A stretch of DNA of 61,010 nucleotides from a virus, in IMG/VR virus record IMGVR_UViG_3300024327_000006, positions 1 to 61,010 of that record, one strand, 5' to 3'. The notes under the pieces are model-generated. The model ran no database searches and was not told the origin of the DNA. It saw only the letters and a program-made list of their open reading frames with translations. Position 1 is the stretch's first letter, and every line of letters begins with the position of its first letter. Shown one piece after another: positions 7,666-16,349 of the stretch. The translations under genes were made by a program, and so were the position numbers.

Positions 7666-9340
7666 AGGCGCTGTAAAGAAAGTCGCACCTAGGTTACTAG
7701 CTGACGAGTTTGCTCAATCAGCTACAAATTGCTATCTCGGTACAGGGGACTTATTACCGTACATGGGTAAGACCCAAGACTGGACACTTACGAAAGCAGG
7801 CCCTATAAAGACCATATATAAATACGCGCAGGGAGCGACCAACGAAGATCCCGGCGCACCTGTCAGTAAAGGCTATTGGTTTCATTGGGATTCTGATATT
7901 GATGTAGTCCAGAGTCCTATAGTGAATGATGTTAATAAGCGGGTGTATTTTACAGGCACGGGGCTGGCACCTCAAATAACAGATTTTGATGAGGCTCTAG
8001 ATGGTACCTCTACTGACTATCCGGTAATTTCTAAAACTCTAGGTATTCCTGAACCTGCTTTTCCACCTGAGACGAAAGAGGAAGAACCAGTTTTGGATGC
8101 TAATGGGATCCCTACTGGAGAGGTGCTTTTTCCATGGGGCACCGCGACTTCTACCGATTCCCTAGATGCTGAAAACAGGTTTTATGTATATACCTATGTA
8201 CACATCGATGGTGACATCAAAACAGAAAGCGCTCCTTCTCTGTCTTCAAATGCTATATATGTACAACAAGGTCAGACACCTTGGATTGAAATTACTACAG
8301 CCCCTAACAATAGCGGGCATAAAATAGTTGATAAGTATCGTTTATATGTAACCACTACAGGCAGTAATGCTACTGATTACCAATTTTGCGCAGAATCGTC
8401 AGCGGCTATCATACAAGACGATGGAACCCGTGCTGAGGTATTAGCTACTAGTACATGGGTAAAACCTGACGTAGCTATGGTAGGAATTGTCGCTATGTCG
8501 AATGGGATCATAGCAGGATTCAAAGACAATACTATTATGTTTTCTGAGCCATACGCTCCGTACACTTTCCCAGTGGAGTACCAACTAGGTATACCCAATA
8601 AGATAGTAGGGTTAGGTGTGGCAGGTGACAACCTAGTAGTGTGTACTGAAGCTATTCCGTATCTAGTGAATGGTGCGACTTCTAGCTCAATGGCGATAAC
8701 GCCTCTTAGTTTGGAACAGTCCTGTGTATCTAAACGCTCTATCGTCTCTATTTTAGATGGGGTTATATACGCATCTCCTGACGGTTTGGTATATATAGAT
8801 TCTGCAGGACCCCAATTAATAACCAACGAGCTATTTACTAGAGAGCAATGGCAGGCATATAAACCTGAAACGATTCACGCTTATCAGCATGATAATTTAT
8901 ATTATGTTTTCTACGATGATACCGCAGGATTTATTCTAGATCCTATAAACCGACATTTCATAGACTTAGATTTCTACGCTAGTGCAGGCTATAACGATCC
9001 TGTGGATGACGCTTTGTATCTAGTGGTGGGGGGTGAGATAGTTCGTTGGAATCATGATGCGACTACTGACCTATCATATACTTGGAAGTCTAAAGTTTTT
9101 ACCTCCCCTAGACCCGTTAATTTTAGTACTGGGCAAGTGATTGCGGATAGTTATCCTGTCACAATAGATTTCTATGTAGATGGGGAGAACAAAAATACTA
9201 CCACCGTTAACAATGCGGATATATTTAGATTACCTAGTGGATTCTTAGGGCGAGATTGGGAAGTTGAGATATCAGGAACTTCTCGAGTAGAAGCTGTGTA
9301 TGTTGCTGACTCAGTACAAAGTTTACGAGAGCTTGCATGA
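7637..9340 (+). CDS. Tail protein, possibly P22 gp10-like hub
   Basis: A protein of 567 residues with a beta-rich composition and repeated short blocks. The start (RLLADEFAQSATNCYLGTGDLLPY) is typical of podovirus proteins that open with a 'leader, many beta blades' layout, such as tail hub/stabilisation proteins. The central YVYTYVHIDG and GEIVRWNHD segments fit propeller blades. No enzyme motifs are seen. It is placed after lysis and before the fibre genes. The hub assignment is tentative, but being a virion protein is likely. Confidence 0.6.
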   Translation: MPGFKITTFKGAVKKVAPRLLADEFAQSATNCYLGTGDLLPYMGKTQDWTLTKAGPIKTIYKYAQGATNEDPGAPVSKGYWFHWDSDIDVVQSPIVNDVNKRVYFTGTGLAPQITDFDEALDGTSTDYPVISKTLGIPEPAFPPETKEEEPVLDANGIPTGEVLFPWGTATSTDSLDAENRFYVYTYVHIDGDIKTESAPSLSSNAIYVQQGQTPWIEITTAPNNSGHKIVDKYRLYVTTTGSNATDYQFCAESSAAIIQDDGTRAEVLATSTWVKPDVAMVGIVAMSNGIIAGFKDNTIMFSEPYAPYTFPVEYQLGIPNKIVGLGVAGDNLVVCTEAIPYLVNGATSSSMAITPLSLEQSCVSKRSIVSILDGVIYASPDGLVYIDSAGPQLITNELFTREQWQAYKPETIHAYQHDNLYYVFYDDTAGFILDPINRHFIDLDFYASAGYNDPVDDALYLVVGGEIVRWNHDATTDLSYTWKSKVFTSPRPVNFSTGQVIADSYPVTIDFYVDGENKNTTTVNNADIFRLPSGFLGRDWEVEISGTSRVEAVYVADSVQSLRELA

Positions 9341-11019
9341 AAAAACCTACTATAGGAAAGAGTACTTCAAAAGATCCAGAACTCCAACGTATTCTAACAG
9401 CAGTAAAAGAATTAATAGAAGTACGTGAGGGGGATCGTGGCGACCCTAAAGATGCCTTTGTTAGTTTTCGAGATCTTGTCGATGCAGAGCTAGTAGATTT
9501 TATAGGACCGAAGTCAGCTCAGATATCTTCACGCCCCTCTATCTCAGTAGTACCTGTTGTAAGTACTAGCTATACTCCTACTACCCCTGAAGGTGTTATA
9601 ACAATTACTGGTGGGTTTACCACTATATTACTTGAGTGGGCTGCCGCTTCTTATACGGGACACGATCATACAGAGATCCATAGAAGTGAGAGTAATGATC
9701 GTAGTACGGCGGGAATAGTAGGTATGGCAGGAGGGCATATGTTCTCTGATCCTGTTGACTACAACAAGACCTATTATTACTGGATTAGATTCGTAGCTAG
9801 CGATGGTACTGTAGGAAATTTTAATAGCACTGAAGGTACTTTGGGTCAGACTTCGAAAAGTGTAGAGGATGTAATCACCGATACAAATACACAACTTGGA
9901 ACGGGAGCATTTTCTCAATTTGTATTAGATACTTTAAGAGGTCCTAAGGGTGATGATGGTGATGATGGCGTAACTACCACCATTGTTCAAAATACTAATA
10001 CCGATGTCCCCTACACAGGATACTCGACAACTGTGAGTAGTAACGGGTATATAACAGGATTAACGAATTATATAGAGGGTGCGACAGGAACTAGTAAATT
10101 CTATATCTCAGCTAGTGATTTTGCTATTGTCGATCCGAGTTCGCTCACTAACTACCACACTACTGATGCTCCTGCAGCTAATTTCCCATTCTCGGTAGTT
10201 AATGGTGTAACTACTATAAATGACGCATGGATAGATTATGCCCATATAGCAAATCTAACTGCCCAACAGATAGACACAACCAACTTAAATGTAGGAGGCG
10301 CTTTTACGGCGTGGTCTGGTGATATAAACGCATTGACAGCAGGAGTTATCAGCGACGATAACAACAGGTTTGTTATTGATTTTAACAAAGGGACATTACT
10401 AGCATTCGATGACGCAGGGAACCTACGAGTTAAAGTAGGAGATCTTGGAGGGTATACAATGGGTACTGCACAATACCTTAGCACTTCAGATACCTACGAT
10501 ATCATAGATATTCCCGCAAACTATTTTGCCAATATAAATATGACACTCTCTGATAACGCGTTAGTTCGAGATAATGCTCGGCATATCGAGTTATTAGGGC
10601 AAACGCAGATGGTATATGCTTTTTGGGCTATGTATCCCCCTAATCCTACTGGTACCTCAAACAGGGTGTATAATCTCAGGGAAGATTCTACTGCGTTATA
10701 TAACTTAGCGTCTGCGAACGGTTTATCTTACGATACCTCAAACGATATATATTCTGATTTTTGGAATAATGTAGCAGGATCCACAGATGCTGCTACATTA
10801 GCACAATGGGTAATATTTCGGAACCATGTTAAAAGTACTACGACCCCTATGGTTGATACTTGGGCCCAGTTAATGGCATGGCTCATAAACGGTGCCGTGA
10901 AAGTATATATAACTACTGTACCTACGCAACCTGAGTACAATTATTTTAAAGCTACTTACCCTACTAATTTCACATCCCGCTTTATTTTCGTCGATGGGAC
11001 TGGAACCCTGACCCTATGA
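9337..11019 (+). CDS. Central tail fibre with FN3- and DUF1983-like regions
   Basis: A protein of 560 residues. After a charged N-terminal helix there is a fibronectin-III-like segment (ITITGGFTTILLEW ... DYNKTYYYWIRFVASDG), a short collagen-like GPKGDDGDDG near residue 210, then a region (AQQIDTTNLNVGGAFTAW, VISDDNNRFVIDFNKG) resembling the DUF1983 part of lambda J-type fibres. The last 200 residues are an unknown tip. It probably acts in receptor contact. It overlaps both neighbours by 4 bases, so one operon. Confidence 0.65.
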   Translation: MKKPTIGKSTSKDPELQRILTAVKELIEVREGDRGDPKDAFVSFRDLVDAELVDFIGPKSAQISSRPSISVVPVVSTSYTPTTPEGVITITGGFTTILLEWAAASYTGHDHTEIHRSESNDRSTAGIVGMAGGHMFSDPVDYNKTYYYWIRFVASDGTVGNFNSTEGTLGQTSKSVEDVITDTNTQLGTGAFSQFVLDTLRGPKGDDGDDGVTTTIVQNTNTDVPYTGYSTTVSSNGYITGLTNYIEGATGTSKFYISASDFAIVDPSSLTNYHTTDAPAANFPFSVVNGVTTINDAWIDYAHIANLTAQQIDTTNLNVGGAFTAWSGDINALTAGVISDDNNRFVIDFNKGTLLAFDDAGNLRVKVGDLGGYTMGTAQYLSTSDTYDIIDIPANYFANINMTLSDNALVRDNARHIELLGQTQMVYAFWAMYPPNPTGTSNRVYNLREDSTALYNLASANGLSYDTSNDIYSDFWNNVAGSTDAATLAQWVIFRNHVKSTTTPMVDTWAQLMAWLINGAVKVYITTVPTQPEYNYFKATYPTNFTSRFIFVDGTGTLTL

Positions 11020-11303
11020 CCTCTTTCGGTTTAGAGACATTCGCAGCTTCTGGGCAAGTAGGGCTTAGTACTAAAGATACTGCATGGAGCTATGTCGGTT
11101 TTATAACCGTAGACGCAGGGCAATCTGTAGTTCAAAATTTTTCTGCAGCTGCTGGTATGGAGTTAATGACTCAACAATGGATACCAAATGTTGTACCTAA
11201 TGATCAGGAGGCTTATAGCCATAATGTTGAAGTAGCAGGTAATACCGTAAATATTAGTAATAATGGGACTGTAACTACTCATATACTGGTGCTCGCGCAA
11301 TGA
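11016..11303 (+). CDS. Small beta-rich tail-associated protein
   Basis: A protein of 95 residues, all beta-type sequence (VGFITVDAGQSVVQNF, GNTVNISNNGTVTTHILVLAQ), with 4-base overlaps on both sides between two fibre genes. It resembles small fibre-tip or appendage proteins in size and context, but no family is recognised. Confidence 0.6.
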   Translation: MTSFGLETFAASGQVGLSTKDTAWSYVGFITVDAGQSVVQNFSAAAGMELMTQQWIPNVVPNDQEAYSHNVEVAGNTVNISNNGTVTTHILVLAQ

Positions 11304-12976
11304 GTGTTAGTGTTTTTAATGATGATAATAAAGTTTTAATATCTAGTGCCCTAGAGAATATGCATTTCGCGGGTAAAGCTATTTATATAAGTTCTTTAGA
11401 AAAATTACATGAAACTATAAATGGATACCCGTGGAGTAATACAGCTAGTTTCCGTTATAATATGTTCGCGCCGGGTTGGGGAGCAGCTCATACATATACC
11501 GCAAACACTTATCCCGGGCATTCATTGTATACATCTAGTTATGAAACTTTTTCTAACCCAATATACTCAATAGCGGACTATCAAGGAGCTGGCTTTCTTG
11601 CATTAAACCACCTAAAACAAGAAAGTAGGATGATTCGTGACAAATACTATTTTATTCCTGCAACAACTAGTGGATCCTGTATCCATACATATACGTTCGC
11701 TACTTCAGAAATCCCTTTGGTTTTTATAAAACCGCTAGATTATGACAGATTTTACGGTATTATAGAACAACGTTTAGAATCTGGTATATGGACATTTAAG
11801 GTACTTCAATCGGGTTTAGATAGTGTCCCTCCCGAGTTATACGTTTTCACACCGCCTTCAGCGATTGATAACTCAGACCATAAAGGGTTACAAGTTTTTC
11901 TTGCGGACGGGAAAGAGGCTTTCAATAGTAATAAACAACCTTTAAATATCATAGCTGGTGGGGTATCCCAACCGCCTGAAAAACCTAATGACGGGACCCC
12001 GCCTATTGAATTAGGCTTTCCTACAACTGATACAACTACTTATCCTTTTAATTATTTAGGAGCAACGCTTAGTTTTGAAGCTGAGGCTATGAACGGTAGG
12101 GAAGCATACGGGTATCAATTCAACCGATGGAACTGGCGTTCTGATACTTCGTATACCACTAGTAGTATATCGCATGACGCGCCCCCTACAAATTTTATGT
12201 TTGCAGCGCCTTCATTAGCTCAATCTGTACTCAGAGGTAAAATAAATGGACTAAGTTTTGACGTGGCTACAGGTGTAGGTGGAGGGGGAGGTTATATCGC
12301 AGGAGTCACTAATGTGTATTCTACGGCTCAATGGTGGGCGATGTATAGAAATGTCTTCCGTATCCGTCCATTGGGGGTTGATACGGTGAATAGTACCTAT
12401 ATCACTGCGACTGATGGTTTTGTATCTCGAGTAGAGCATCCAGATTTACCTCAAAGCCCTAAAGTATATGACACATTATATGCTTTACCGACCAACTGGT
12501 ATTTTGACAATGCAGCCTCGGTATACCCAGTATATGTATACACATGGACAGGGGTAGAGTGGGTTGGTTTTGACAGAAAACAAGTACATTATTCTACGGA
12601 GTATGCGAATACCGCCCCATCCGGTACAATTAGTGGGTTGGAGGAAGGCCATTTCTACGTATCTCGTCCTTGGACTGGAGCTATGAGGTATTTCCATTAT
12701 AGAGGGGGGGTATGGAATGAGGTTTTTTCAGGTTCTAGCCATAGTGCAGTAGGGGACCTACACTCCAACACTTCGTTACTTTCTGGTTGGGCTCCATTTG
12801 CGTCAGGATATGCTTATGCAGAGACACACCATGATTACACTTGGGGAGGCGCTCTTCTACCTTGGGTAGATCATGATACTGGTACTTATGGGACTTCGAC
12901 GTTACCATACCAACCCAAAACTATAAATCTGCAAGATAATGCATACTTAATAGCGGATTCTTCTTTGTATGATTAG
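11300..12976 (+). CDS. Tail protein, distal fibre or receptor-binding candidate
   Basis: A protein of 558 residues, very rich in aromatic residues (Y, W, F) and without enzyme motifs. A glycine-rich turn (VGGGGGYIAG) is near the middle. As the last rightward gene before attP it lies where host-range genes often sit. Its stop TAG (12974-12976) overlaps the first of two repeats flanking attP. Function is inferred from place and composition. Confidence 0.6.
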   Translation: MSVSVFNDDNKVLISSALENMHFAGKAIYISSLEKLHETINGYPWSNTASFRYNMFAPGWGAAHTYTANTYPGHSLYTSSYETFSNPIYSIADYQGAGFLALNHLKQESRMIRDKYYFIPATTSGSCIHTYTFATSEIPLVFIKPLDYDRFYGIIEQRLESGIWTFKVLQSGLDSVPPELYVFTPPSAIDNSDHKGLQVFLADGKEAFNSNKQPLNIIAGGVSQPPEKPNDGTPPIELGFPTTDTTTYPFNYLGATLSFEAEAMNGREAYGYQFNRWNWRSDTSYTTSSISHDAPPTNFMFAAPSLAQSVLRGKINGLSFDVATGVGGGGGYIAGVTNVYSTAQWWAMYRNVFRIRPLGVDTVNSTYITATDGFVSRVEHPDLPQSPKVYDTLYALPTNWYFDNAASVYPVYVYTWTGVEWVGFDRKQVHYSTEYANTAPSGTISGLEEGHFYVSRPWTGAMRYFHYRGGVWNEVFSGSSHSAVGDLHSNTSLLSGWAPFASGYAYAETHHDYTWGGALLPWVDHDTGTYGTSTLPYQPKTINLQDNAYLIADSSLYD

Positions 12977-12995
12977 CTATGCCAGAATTATGACA
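12975..12995 (+). repeat. attP-flanking repeat, left copy
   Basis: Contains TGCCAGAATTATGACA, a near palindrome (TGNCANAATTNTGNCA). A second copy lies at 13181-13200. The pair brackets the tRNA-His core at about 90 and 40 bases. A likely binding site for integrase, excisionase or a host bending protein. Confidence 0.55.
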
Positions 12996-13087
12996 GAGGT
13001 AGGTTGTTTTGGGTAGGTTATGCCAGTATTGTATTGGGTTTTGACATAGGGTGAGGTGGTAACATATTGATTTATATAGGGTGTACT

Positions 13088-13146
13088 GGTAGAGCCCCGG
13101 ATTGTGATTCCGGTTGTCGAGGGTTCGAGCCCCTTCGTTCACCCCA
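13088..13146 (+). other. attP: attP core: 3' part of a tRNA-His gene
   Basis: The segment folds as the 3' part of tRNA-His. The anticodon stem CCGGA/TCCGG (13097-13101, 13109-13113) carries loop TTGTGAT with anticodon GTG at 13104-13106. A T-arm GAGGG-TTCGAGC-CCCTT follows, then an acceptor strand CGTTCAC, discriminator C and CCA. The 5' acceptor strand and most of the D arm are missing, so this is not a working tRNA. Lying beside the integrase gene, it is the expected crossover site, and integration would rebuild the host tRNA-His. Confidence 0.85.
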
Positions 13147-13180
13147 TTAAATCAACGAGTTAGCAAAACCGCTCCTCGGT

Positions 13181-13200
13181 GCTATGTCAGAATTATGTCA
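13181..13200 (+). repeat. attP-flanking repeat, right copy
   Basis: TGTCAGAATTATGTCA, matching the left copy at 12975-12995 at 14 of 16 positions and also near-palindromic. It overlaps the integrase stop. Its position suggests an arm-type site of attP. Confidence 0.55.
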
Positions 13201-14184
13201 CTTATCCTCAATGTTATTCGCATAATCTGCTAAATGGTCAGGTGCTAAGTGAGCGTACCGTAGTACCATCTCGTAGCTACTCCAACCTCCAAGTTCTTGT
13301 AAAACGTTCAATGGCGTACCATTCTGTACGTGCCAACTCGCCCATGTGTGGCGTAGGTCATGCCACCTGAAATTCTCAATACCCGCTCTCACTAGAGCCT
13401 TCTTAAATGCGGCAGTGTGTGCTCGTTTAATTCGTTTACCCTTATAGGTAAACAGATATATAGGATGTATCCCTCGGCGTTCTAATACAACTCGTTGTGC
13501 TGTGGTATTAAACGGGACAGACATCGGCTTACTATTCTTAGTCTGATCAGGATGGAGCCATGCTTTACTCCCAGAAGGGGAGATCTGCGACCATTCCAAC
13601 CCCGTTACATTAGACGCACGTAAACCTGTAGCTAGGCTGAATTCTACCATCGCTTTTTGGTGTGGTGGTAGTTCTGCGATTAGCAGATCAGCTTGTTCTC
13701 GCGTGATCCAACGTATTCGTTTGTCAGGTTCTTTCAGTTTCCGTATATGCGGGAGTTCGTTTAGACAATGCCAGGGGCCGTGAGCTTTACGTAGGATAGA
13801 TCCTACCAGAGTGGTGTACCGGTTGATAGTTGCGTTGGCGACACCTTCAGCTAATTTAGCTTCGATGATCTGTTCAATACGATCTGTAGTGATGGTATGG
13901 AGTGGCTGATCACGTAAAAACTTATCCAGCCATCGGAGTTTTTCGAGATCGTCGTTGATAGAAGTCTTGGTACTTTCTTTAACCCAACGAACGCATGCTG
14001 TGTTCCATAGGACCTCAGGTTGAGTACCTAGTTTATGTTCGTCCCAGAGTTGGGCACGATGCTTGTCTTCTAATTCCTGGGCCTTACGTTTGTCGGTGGT
14101 CTTAGTAGATCTTCGTACTCGTCGTCCGTCAGGAGCGGTGAATCGGTACCAAATGAACTTAGACCCCGTTTGATAGTATTGCAT
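13198..14184 (-). CDS. int: Tyrosine-type integrase
   Basis: A protein of 328 residues. An arm/core-binding half (residues 1-150) is followed by the catalytic domain. The conserved set is visible: R189 (TGLRASNV), K216 region, H275 and R278 (HDLRH), W301 (LGGWSS) and nucleophile Y310 (YAHL). It carries out site-specific recombination between attP and the host tRNA-His site. Its 3' end touches the attP region. Its 5' part overlaps the excisionase-like gene by 115 bases in another frame. Confidence 0.95.
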   Translation of the reverse strand: MQYYQTGSKFIWYRFTAPDGRRVRRSTKTTDKRKAQELEDKHRAQLWDEHKLGTQPEVLWNTACVRWVKESTKTSINDDLEKLRWLDKFLRDQPLHTITTDRIEQIIEAKLAEGVANATINRYTTLVGSILRKAHGPWHCLNELPHIRKLKEPDKRIRWITREQADLLIAELPPHQKAMVEFSLATGLRASNVTGLEWSQISPSGSKAWLHPDQTKNSKPMSVPFNTTAQRVVLERRGIHPIYLFTYKGKRIKRAHTAAFKKALVRAGIENFRWHDLRHTWASWHVQNGTPLNVLQELGGWSSYEMVLRYAHLAPDHLADYANNIEDK

Positions 14185-14372
14185 GGTGGTTGCACGGTGT
14201 TAAAATCCCCATCGTACAACTTATCTAAATAAGATGACAAGTCTTCTTCTTTAAATACCCACTGTCTCCCAACTTTTGCTGCTTTTATTTCCCGTGCTTT
14301 AGCTTTGACTCGAACAGTCTCAGCATTGCACTTCAAATAAGCTGCAGCTTCAGTTAGGGTTAATGTGTTCAT
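14070..14372 (-). CDS. Excisionase-like helix-turn-helix protein
   Basis: A protein of 100 residues. The first 55 residues have the HTH_17/excisionase pattern (LTEAAAYLKCNAETVRVKAKAREIKAAKVGR split over a helix-turn-helix and wing, then WVFKEEDLSSYLDKL). The C-terminal 45 residues, coded in the stretch shared with the integrase gene, are proline-rich and probably unstructured. Position next to int supports a directionality or regulatory role. Confidence 0.75.
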   Translation of the reverse strand: MNTLTLTEAAAYLKCNAETVRVKAKAREIKAAKVGRQWVFKEEDLSSYLDKLYDGDFNTVQPPCNTIKRGLSSFGTDSPLLTDDEYEDLLRPPTNVRPRN

Positions 14373-14773
14373 CCATATATCTCCTTTAAACGATCCATAG
14401 TTGTGACCTCGTTCTCTCCTAAGATCTCTAATTTCTTGCCTTTATCCTCCAGTCGAGGAAGTAGCTCGTCAGTACGAGCGTTCCACATAAGTACTAGATC
14501 TTTATCGTGATGATTAGCTCTGCTTATATTTAATTGCTTACAAATACGTTTGAAATCTACAGGTGAAAACTCGCTGTACACTTTACCTAATACAGCACTA
14601 GGTCGCCCTACTTGTTTAGCCTTAGATAGGACTCGTCCACATTTCTGCGAGCATGATTTTTGACCGTGCTGTATACGATACATGATTGCCGTAAATTCTT
14701 CATTACAAACAGGGCATTCATATATAGCGGTAGCGGAAGTAGGATCTGGATTTCGCAATAATTTAGGGCGCAT
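14369..14773 (-). CDS. Zinc-finger DNA-binding-type protein of unknown role
   Basis: A protein of 134 residues. The cysteine set C19-P-V-C22 and C40-x3-C44 (YECPVCNEEF, KSCSQKCGR) suggests a zinc finger typical of phage HNH-like or regulator proteins, but no nuclease HNH residues are seen. The start is directly downstream of a control element at 14771-14792. The stop overlaps the excisionase-like start by 4 bases. Confidence 0.65.
   Translation of the reverse strand: MRPKLLRNPDPTSATAIYECPVCNEEFTAIMYRIQHGQKSCSQKCGRVLSKAKQVGRPSAVLGKVYSEFSPVDFKRICKQLNISRANHHDKDLVLMWNARTDELLPRLEDKGKKLEILGENEVTTMDRLKEIYG
14512..14530 (-). promoter_or_regulatory. Control element copy inside a coding region
   Basis: Reads AATATAAGCAGAGCTAATC on the - strand, inside the zinc-finger gene (codons for NISRAN). 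It matches the recurrent TATAAGC-nnn-GCTAAT element, and its place within a gene fits a roadblock-type site better than a promoter. Confidence 0.45.
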
Positions 14774-14978
14774 TATTACCTCTGCTTATATAATCTTGTA
14801 AATAAAAGATCGCTTTGTTAATGTCTTCCATCTCTTTTTCAGGGTTTTTTCTACCTGCTCTGGCAATATACTTCACTGCATTGCCTAGATCATAGCCTAA
14901 ATCCCATTCGTTAATTACATCAATAACCTCATACTTGGAGAAAGTATAATGACTAGGATGATTTACTGGGTCATTCAT
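14763..14978 (-). CDS. DUF3310 family protein
   Basis: A protein of 71 residues. It matches the DUF3310 pattern (NHPSHYTFSKYEVIDVI, then LGNAVKYIARAGRK and DINKAIFYLQDYI), common in phages and of unproven function, sometimes named a nucleotide kinase. It overlaps the repressor stop by 4 bases and runs 11 bases into the next gene. Confidence 0.85.
   Translation of the reverse strand: MNDPVNHPSHYTFSKYEVIDVINEWDLGYDLGNAVKYIARAGRKNPEKEMEDINKAIFYLQDYISRGNNAP
14771..14799 (-). promoter_or_regulatory. Promoter with overlapping control element
   Basis: On the - strand, TTTACA is followed after 18 bases by TAATAA, a fair sigma-70 pair. The spacer contains ATATAAGCAGAGG of the recurrent element. The -10 box runs into the ATG of the gene at 14773, so it would yield an almost leaderless message for that gene or serve the excisionase and integrase genes. 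Confidence 0.5.
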
Positions 14979-15601
14979 AGTTTAGCTCGTTGAACAGCGA
15001 TGATAGGGTGGATTGCTACAATGTCATCATGTGCTATTACTGAAGAGTATTCTGTCAGAATGTTCTCAACTGCATACCCTTGTGCGACCTCGCGAACATA
15101 AGTTTTGATTATATACTCAGAGTCTATAGTCTCAATTAATACCTCATCGCCCGGTGTAATGTCAGCTGCGGGGTCTACTACTACATATTCTCCTTGTTTG
15201 ATACGTGGATGGTAACTCTGCTCATCTATTAGCACTGCGTATACTTGATCGCTAGTTTCGCCAATATACTTAGCCTCTATGTGTCTATTTAATACTGCTC
15301 CTGTTGAACTCCTTACCACTGGTATACTCCTCTTATATATTTGTTTTATCCTTAATTTACGACCTAAGACCGGACGAATGTCTTTAGGCGCACACTGAAG
15401 TAGTTTTGCAAAGACTAGCACCGCATCAGTGTTAAGTGCAATGGTGCCATTTAGATACTGGCTAATAGCACTCTGACTCGTACCTATTTCATCAGCTACT
15501 GTTACTTGTGTTAATTTAAGCTCCTGTTTTTTAGCCTCCCATATGGCTCGGAGTCTTTTCGCAGCATCCCTGTCTGCGTCTGTGATAATGCGTTGTGTCA
15601 T
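14975..15601 (-). CDS. LexA/CI-like repressor (HTH_XRE plus S24 domain)
   Basis: A protein of 208 residues. An XRE helix-turn-helix is at about residues 28-58 (TQVTVADEIGTSQSAISQYL). The C-terminal S24-type dimer domain has S129 (EQSYHPRIKQGEYVVVDP) and K166 (EYIIKTYV), matching the Ser-Lys pair of self-cleaving repressors. A clear Ala-Gly cleavage site is not evident. It is the only repressor candidate. Unusually, it lies at the far end of the leftward block with no divergent cro-like gene. It is the likely reader of the dispersed near-palindromic elements. Confidence 0.85.
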   Translation of the reverse strand: MTQRIITDADRDAAKRLRAIWEAKKQELKLTQVTVADEIGTSQSAISQYLNGTIALNTDAVLVFAKLLQCAPKDIRPVLGRKLRIKQIYKRSIPVVRSSTGAVLNRHIEAKYIGETSDQVYAVLIDEQSYHPRIKQGEYVVVDPAADITPGDEVLIETIDSEYIIKTYVREVAQGYAVENILTEYSSVIAHDDIVAIHPIIAVQRAKL

Positions 15602-16005
15602 GGTGGTTGACCTTTAGTTGTTAAGCTACATATCCATGCAGCTAGTTCATTCTGTTTAATAATGCTGTTATTAAACGCCTCAGTGGGGATTCCTTCAACC
15701 CACTCTGGGTATTTAAAAATACATCCGCCTTCTTTGCTCCCAACTATACAATAAACTTGGCGACCAAAGCTATGTTCTTTGGCTAACCACTTTAACTGTT
15801 GTGGGCGGAGCGCAGGTTTGATGATCGTTCCTGCTCGTTTAGGGATCTGTTTTAGATACTTATATTCAATCCATATGTCAGCTTTCGGACCTGAATAATA
15901 AGCATCGGGCACACCACCACGATAGTTGTCGTTTATCTTCCAGACTGTCAGCCCTTTCTTGGGTAAATGTCTGTGTACTGAACGGATGAATCCATGCTCG
16001 TCCAT
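15598..16005 (-). CDS. VRR-NUC-like PD-(D/E)XK nuclease
   Basis: A protein of 135 residues. The nuclease core is GGVPDAYYSG...ADIWIEYKYL with D34, E47 and K49, in the order and spacing of VRR-NUC/resolvase-like folds. It probably cuts branched DNA during replication or recombination. It overlaps the repressor start by 4 bases. A defence or anti-host role cannot be excluded. Confidence 0.75.
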   Translation of the reverse strand: MDEHGFIRSVHRHLPKKGLTVWKINDNYRGGVPDAYYSGPKADIWIEYKYLKQIPKRAGTIIKPALRPQQLKWLAKEHSFGRQVYCIVGSKEGGCIFKYPEWVEGIPTEAFNNSIIKQNELAAWICSLTTKGQPP

Positions 16006-16008
16006 GAG

Positions 16009-16185
16009 TTACCTTTGATGTCTGATTTCTAATCCATCCGAGATGTTATAGTCTCGGTCACATTGATAGCACCGGTAGATATTCTTAGAATACAACCGTA
16101 GCATAGGATTCCCACAGTGACAGACGTTATCTGCACGGCGGGGTTCTTCAATAGGGCGGATCCATCGGTCTAGCCATTTAAGCAT
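16009..16185 (-). CDS. 58-residue zinc-ribbon microprotein
   Basis: Starts at ATG 16185, overlapping the TAA of the upstream gene by one base (TAATG), and ends 3 bases before the nuclease gene. The product has NVCHCGNP and CYQCDRDY cysteine pairs, a small zinc ribbon. Coupled spacing on both sides supports a real gene. Function is unknown. Confidence 0.65.
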   Translation of the reverse strand: MLKWLDRWIRPIEEPRRADNVCHCGNPMLRLYSKNIYRCYQCDRDYNISDGLEIRHQR

Positions 16186-16349
16186 TACTTTTCCTCTATA
16201 ACGTCAGTAACATATTCGTTTGCAAAATTTATAAATTCTTCGGTATCAGCAGCGTCCAAATAGTTCTCTTCTGCTTCCTCCGCATTTTCAGCTTCAATTT
16301 CATAGCGAGTAGTGCAAATACTCGATGTTAGAATTGTGTATTTAGTCAT
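16185..16349 (-). CDS. 54-residue acidic microprotein
   Basis: Begins MTKYTILTSSICTTRYEI, with a GAGGAGGACGATG ribosome site embedded in the end of the upstream gene. This start is preferred to longer upstream ones. The rest is strongly acidic (EAENAEEAEENYLDAADTEE). It resembles in layout the gene at 16695-16883 (short beta start, then acidic). Function is unknown. Confidence 0.6.
   Translation of the reverse strand: MTKYTILTSSICTTRYEIEAENAEEAEENYLDAADTEEFINFANEYVTDVIEEK

Noticed and set aside
13081-13146. A complete phage tRNA-His gene.
   Set aside because: The 5' acceptor strand and D arm do not match. Only the 3' part is present beside int, which fits attP.
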